Positions 63,930 through 64,000 of a DNA stretch of 64,000 nt are shown here, piece by piece; position 1 is the stretch's first letter, and every line of letters begins with the position of its first letter. The position numbers and the translations under genes were made by a program. This DNA comes from CAYRFF01 sp964423575 (GTDB lineage: Bacteria; Bacteroidota; Bacteroidia; Chitinophagales; Saprospiraceae). The notes beneath the pieces are model-generated. The model was not told the DNA's origin, ran no database searches, and saw only the letters and a program-made list of their open reading frames with translations. The stretch covers positions 1 to 64,000 of the forward strand of contig CAYRFF010000001.1 in the NCBI GenBank assembly GCA_964423575.1, read 5' to 3'.

Positions 63930-64000
63930 TTATGCTAATGGCTCAAAATGAGCTGTGAAATGTCTTAGGAAAAGAGGTTCGTAGGTGATTTTATAACCTC
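63930..64000 (-). CDS. 3' end of a tryptophanase-like gene (cut by the window edge)
   Basis: The minus-strand frame ending at TAA (63932-63930) reads GYKITYEPLFLRHFTAHFEP, then Leu, Ala and stop. This matches the C-terminus of the tryptophanase family (E. coli TnaA ends in VLRHFTAKL). The His in LRHF corresponds to TnaA His463, which contacts the indole ring; TPL has Phe there, as the neighbouring gene does (LRFF). So it is likely a tryptophanase in tandem with tpl. The rest of the gene is outside the window. Confidence 0.75.
   Translation of the reverse strand, partial: GYKITYEPLFLRHFTAHFEPLA

Overview
The window is about 42% GC and comes from a chromosome of a Bacteroidota bacterium, most likely an aerobic environmental lineage of the Saprospiria, Cytophagia or Chitinophagia type. 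The grounds are two or three type IX secretion (T9SS) cargo proteins (a type A C-terminal sorting domain at 13.8-17.7 kb, a gliding-associated CHU_C-type C-terminus at 29.0-31.1 kb and a probable type A tail at 31.1-32.7 kb), SprB/PKD repeats, promoters of the form TTTG-N20-TAnnTTTG, weak Shine-Dalgarno sequences and family content (IcmF, DoxD-DoxA fusion, 2TM protein, thioester-free alpha-2-macroglobulin). No genus can be named from the sequence alone.

Layout. 0-11 kb (minus strand): 2TM protein, small membrane protein, penicillin-acylase-type hydrolase, YaaA, the fused isobutyryl-CoA mutase IcmF, GpsA and YidC. 11-17.7 kb (plus): DUF3293 protein, Ffh, PrsW-like protease and a 1287-residue secreted protein with a thioredoxin fold, SprB and PKD repeats. 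17.7-18.9 kb: palindromic repeats, a remnant of a second paaD and an AT-rich lipoprotein gene. 18.9-28.9 kb (minus): phenylacetyl-CoA epoxidase genes wrapped around the SUF iron-sulfur operon (paaE, sufBCDSE plus DUF59, paaABCD). 29-36.5 kb: secreted proteins, one with a frame-breaking 8-bp repeat after its start codon, a bile-acid-type transporter, an O6-alkylguanine repair protein and a DUF559 nuclease gene framed by inverted double hairpins. 36.6-40 kb: sugar transporter, sugar-kinase-like protein, ArsR-like regulator and a 60-bp repeat array. 40-45.8 kb: a tripartite RND efflux operon. 46-48.4 kb: DoxD-DoxA and two small envelope proteins. 48.8-57 kb: alpha-2-macroglobulin, MmcQ/YjbR protein and an FAD oxidoreductase. 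57-64 kb (minus): M1 peptidase, macrodomain hydrolase, ADP-forming acyl-CoA synthetase, tyrosine phenol-lyase and the 3' end of a second, tryptophanase-like lyase.

The metabolic genes fit amino-acid catabolism. The lyases release pyruvate and ammonia from Tyr/Trp, the ADP-forming synthetase can earn ATP from acyl-CoA, the paa epoxidase opens phenylacetyl-CoA and needs iron and Fe-S proteins, and IcmF interconverts isobutyryl- and butyryl-CoA.

The most striking non-gene signals are: (1) a dispersed 12-mer GCTTNCGCAAAT, 14 exact copies on both strands, in three reading frames and in intergenic DNA, resembling an uptake or chromosome-organisation sequence; (2) the DUF559 gene bracketed by inverted double-hairpin repeats, like a REPtron; (3) an 8-bp tandem repeat that could switch a secreted protein on and off; (4) a paaD 3' remnant beside the paa operon; (5) several different palindromic repeat families, nearly one per long intergenic gap.
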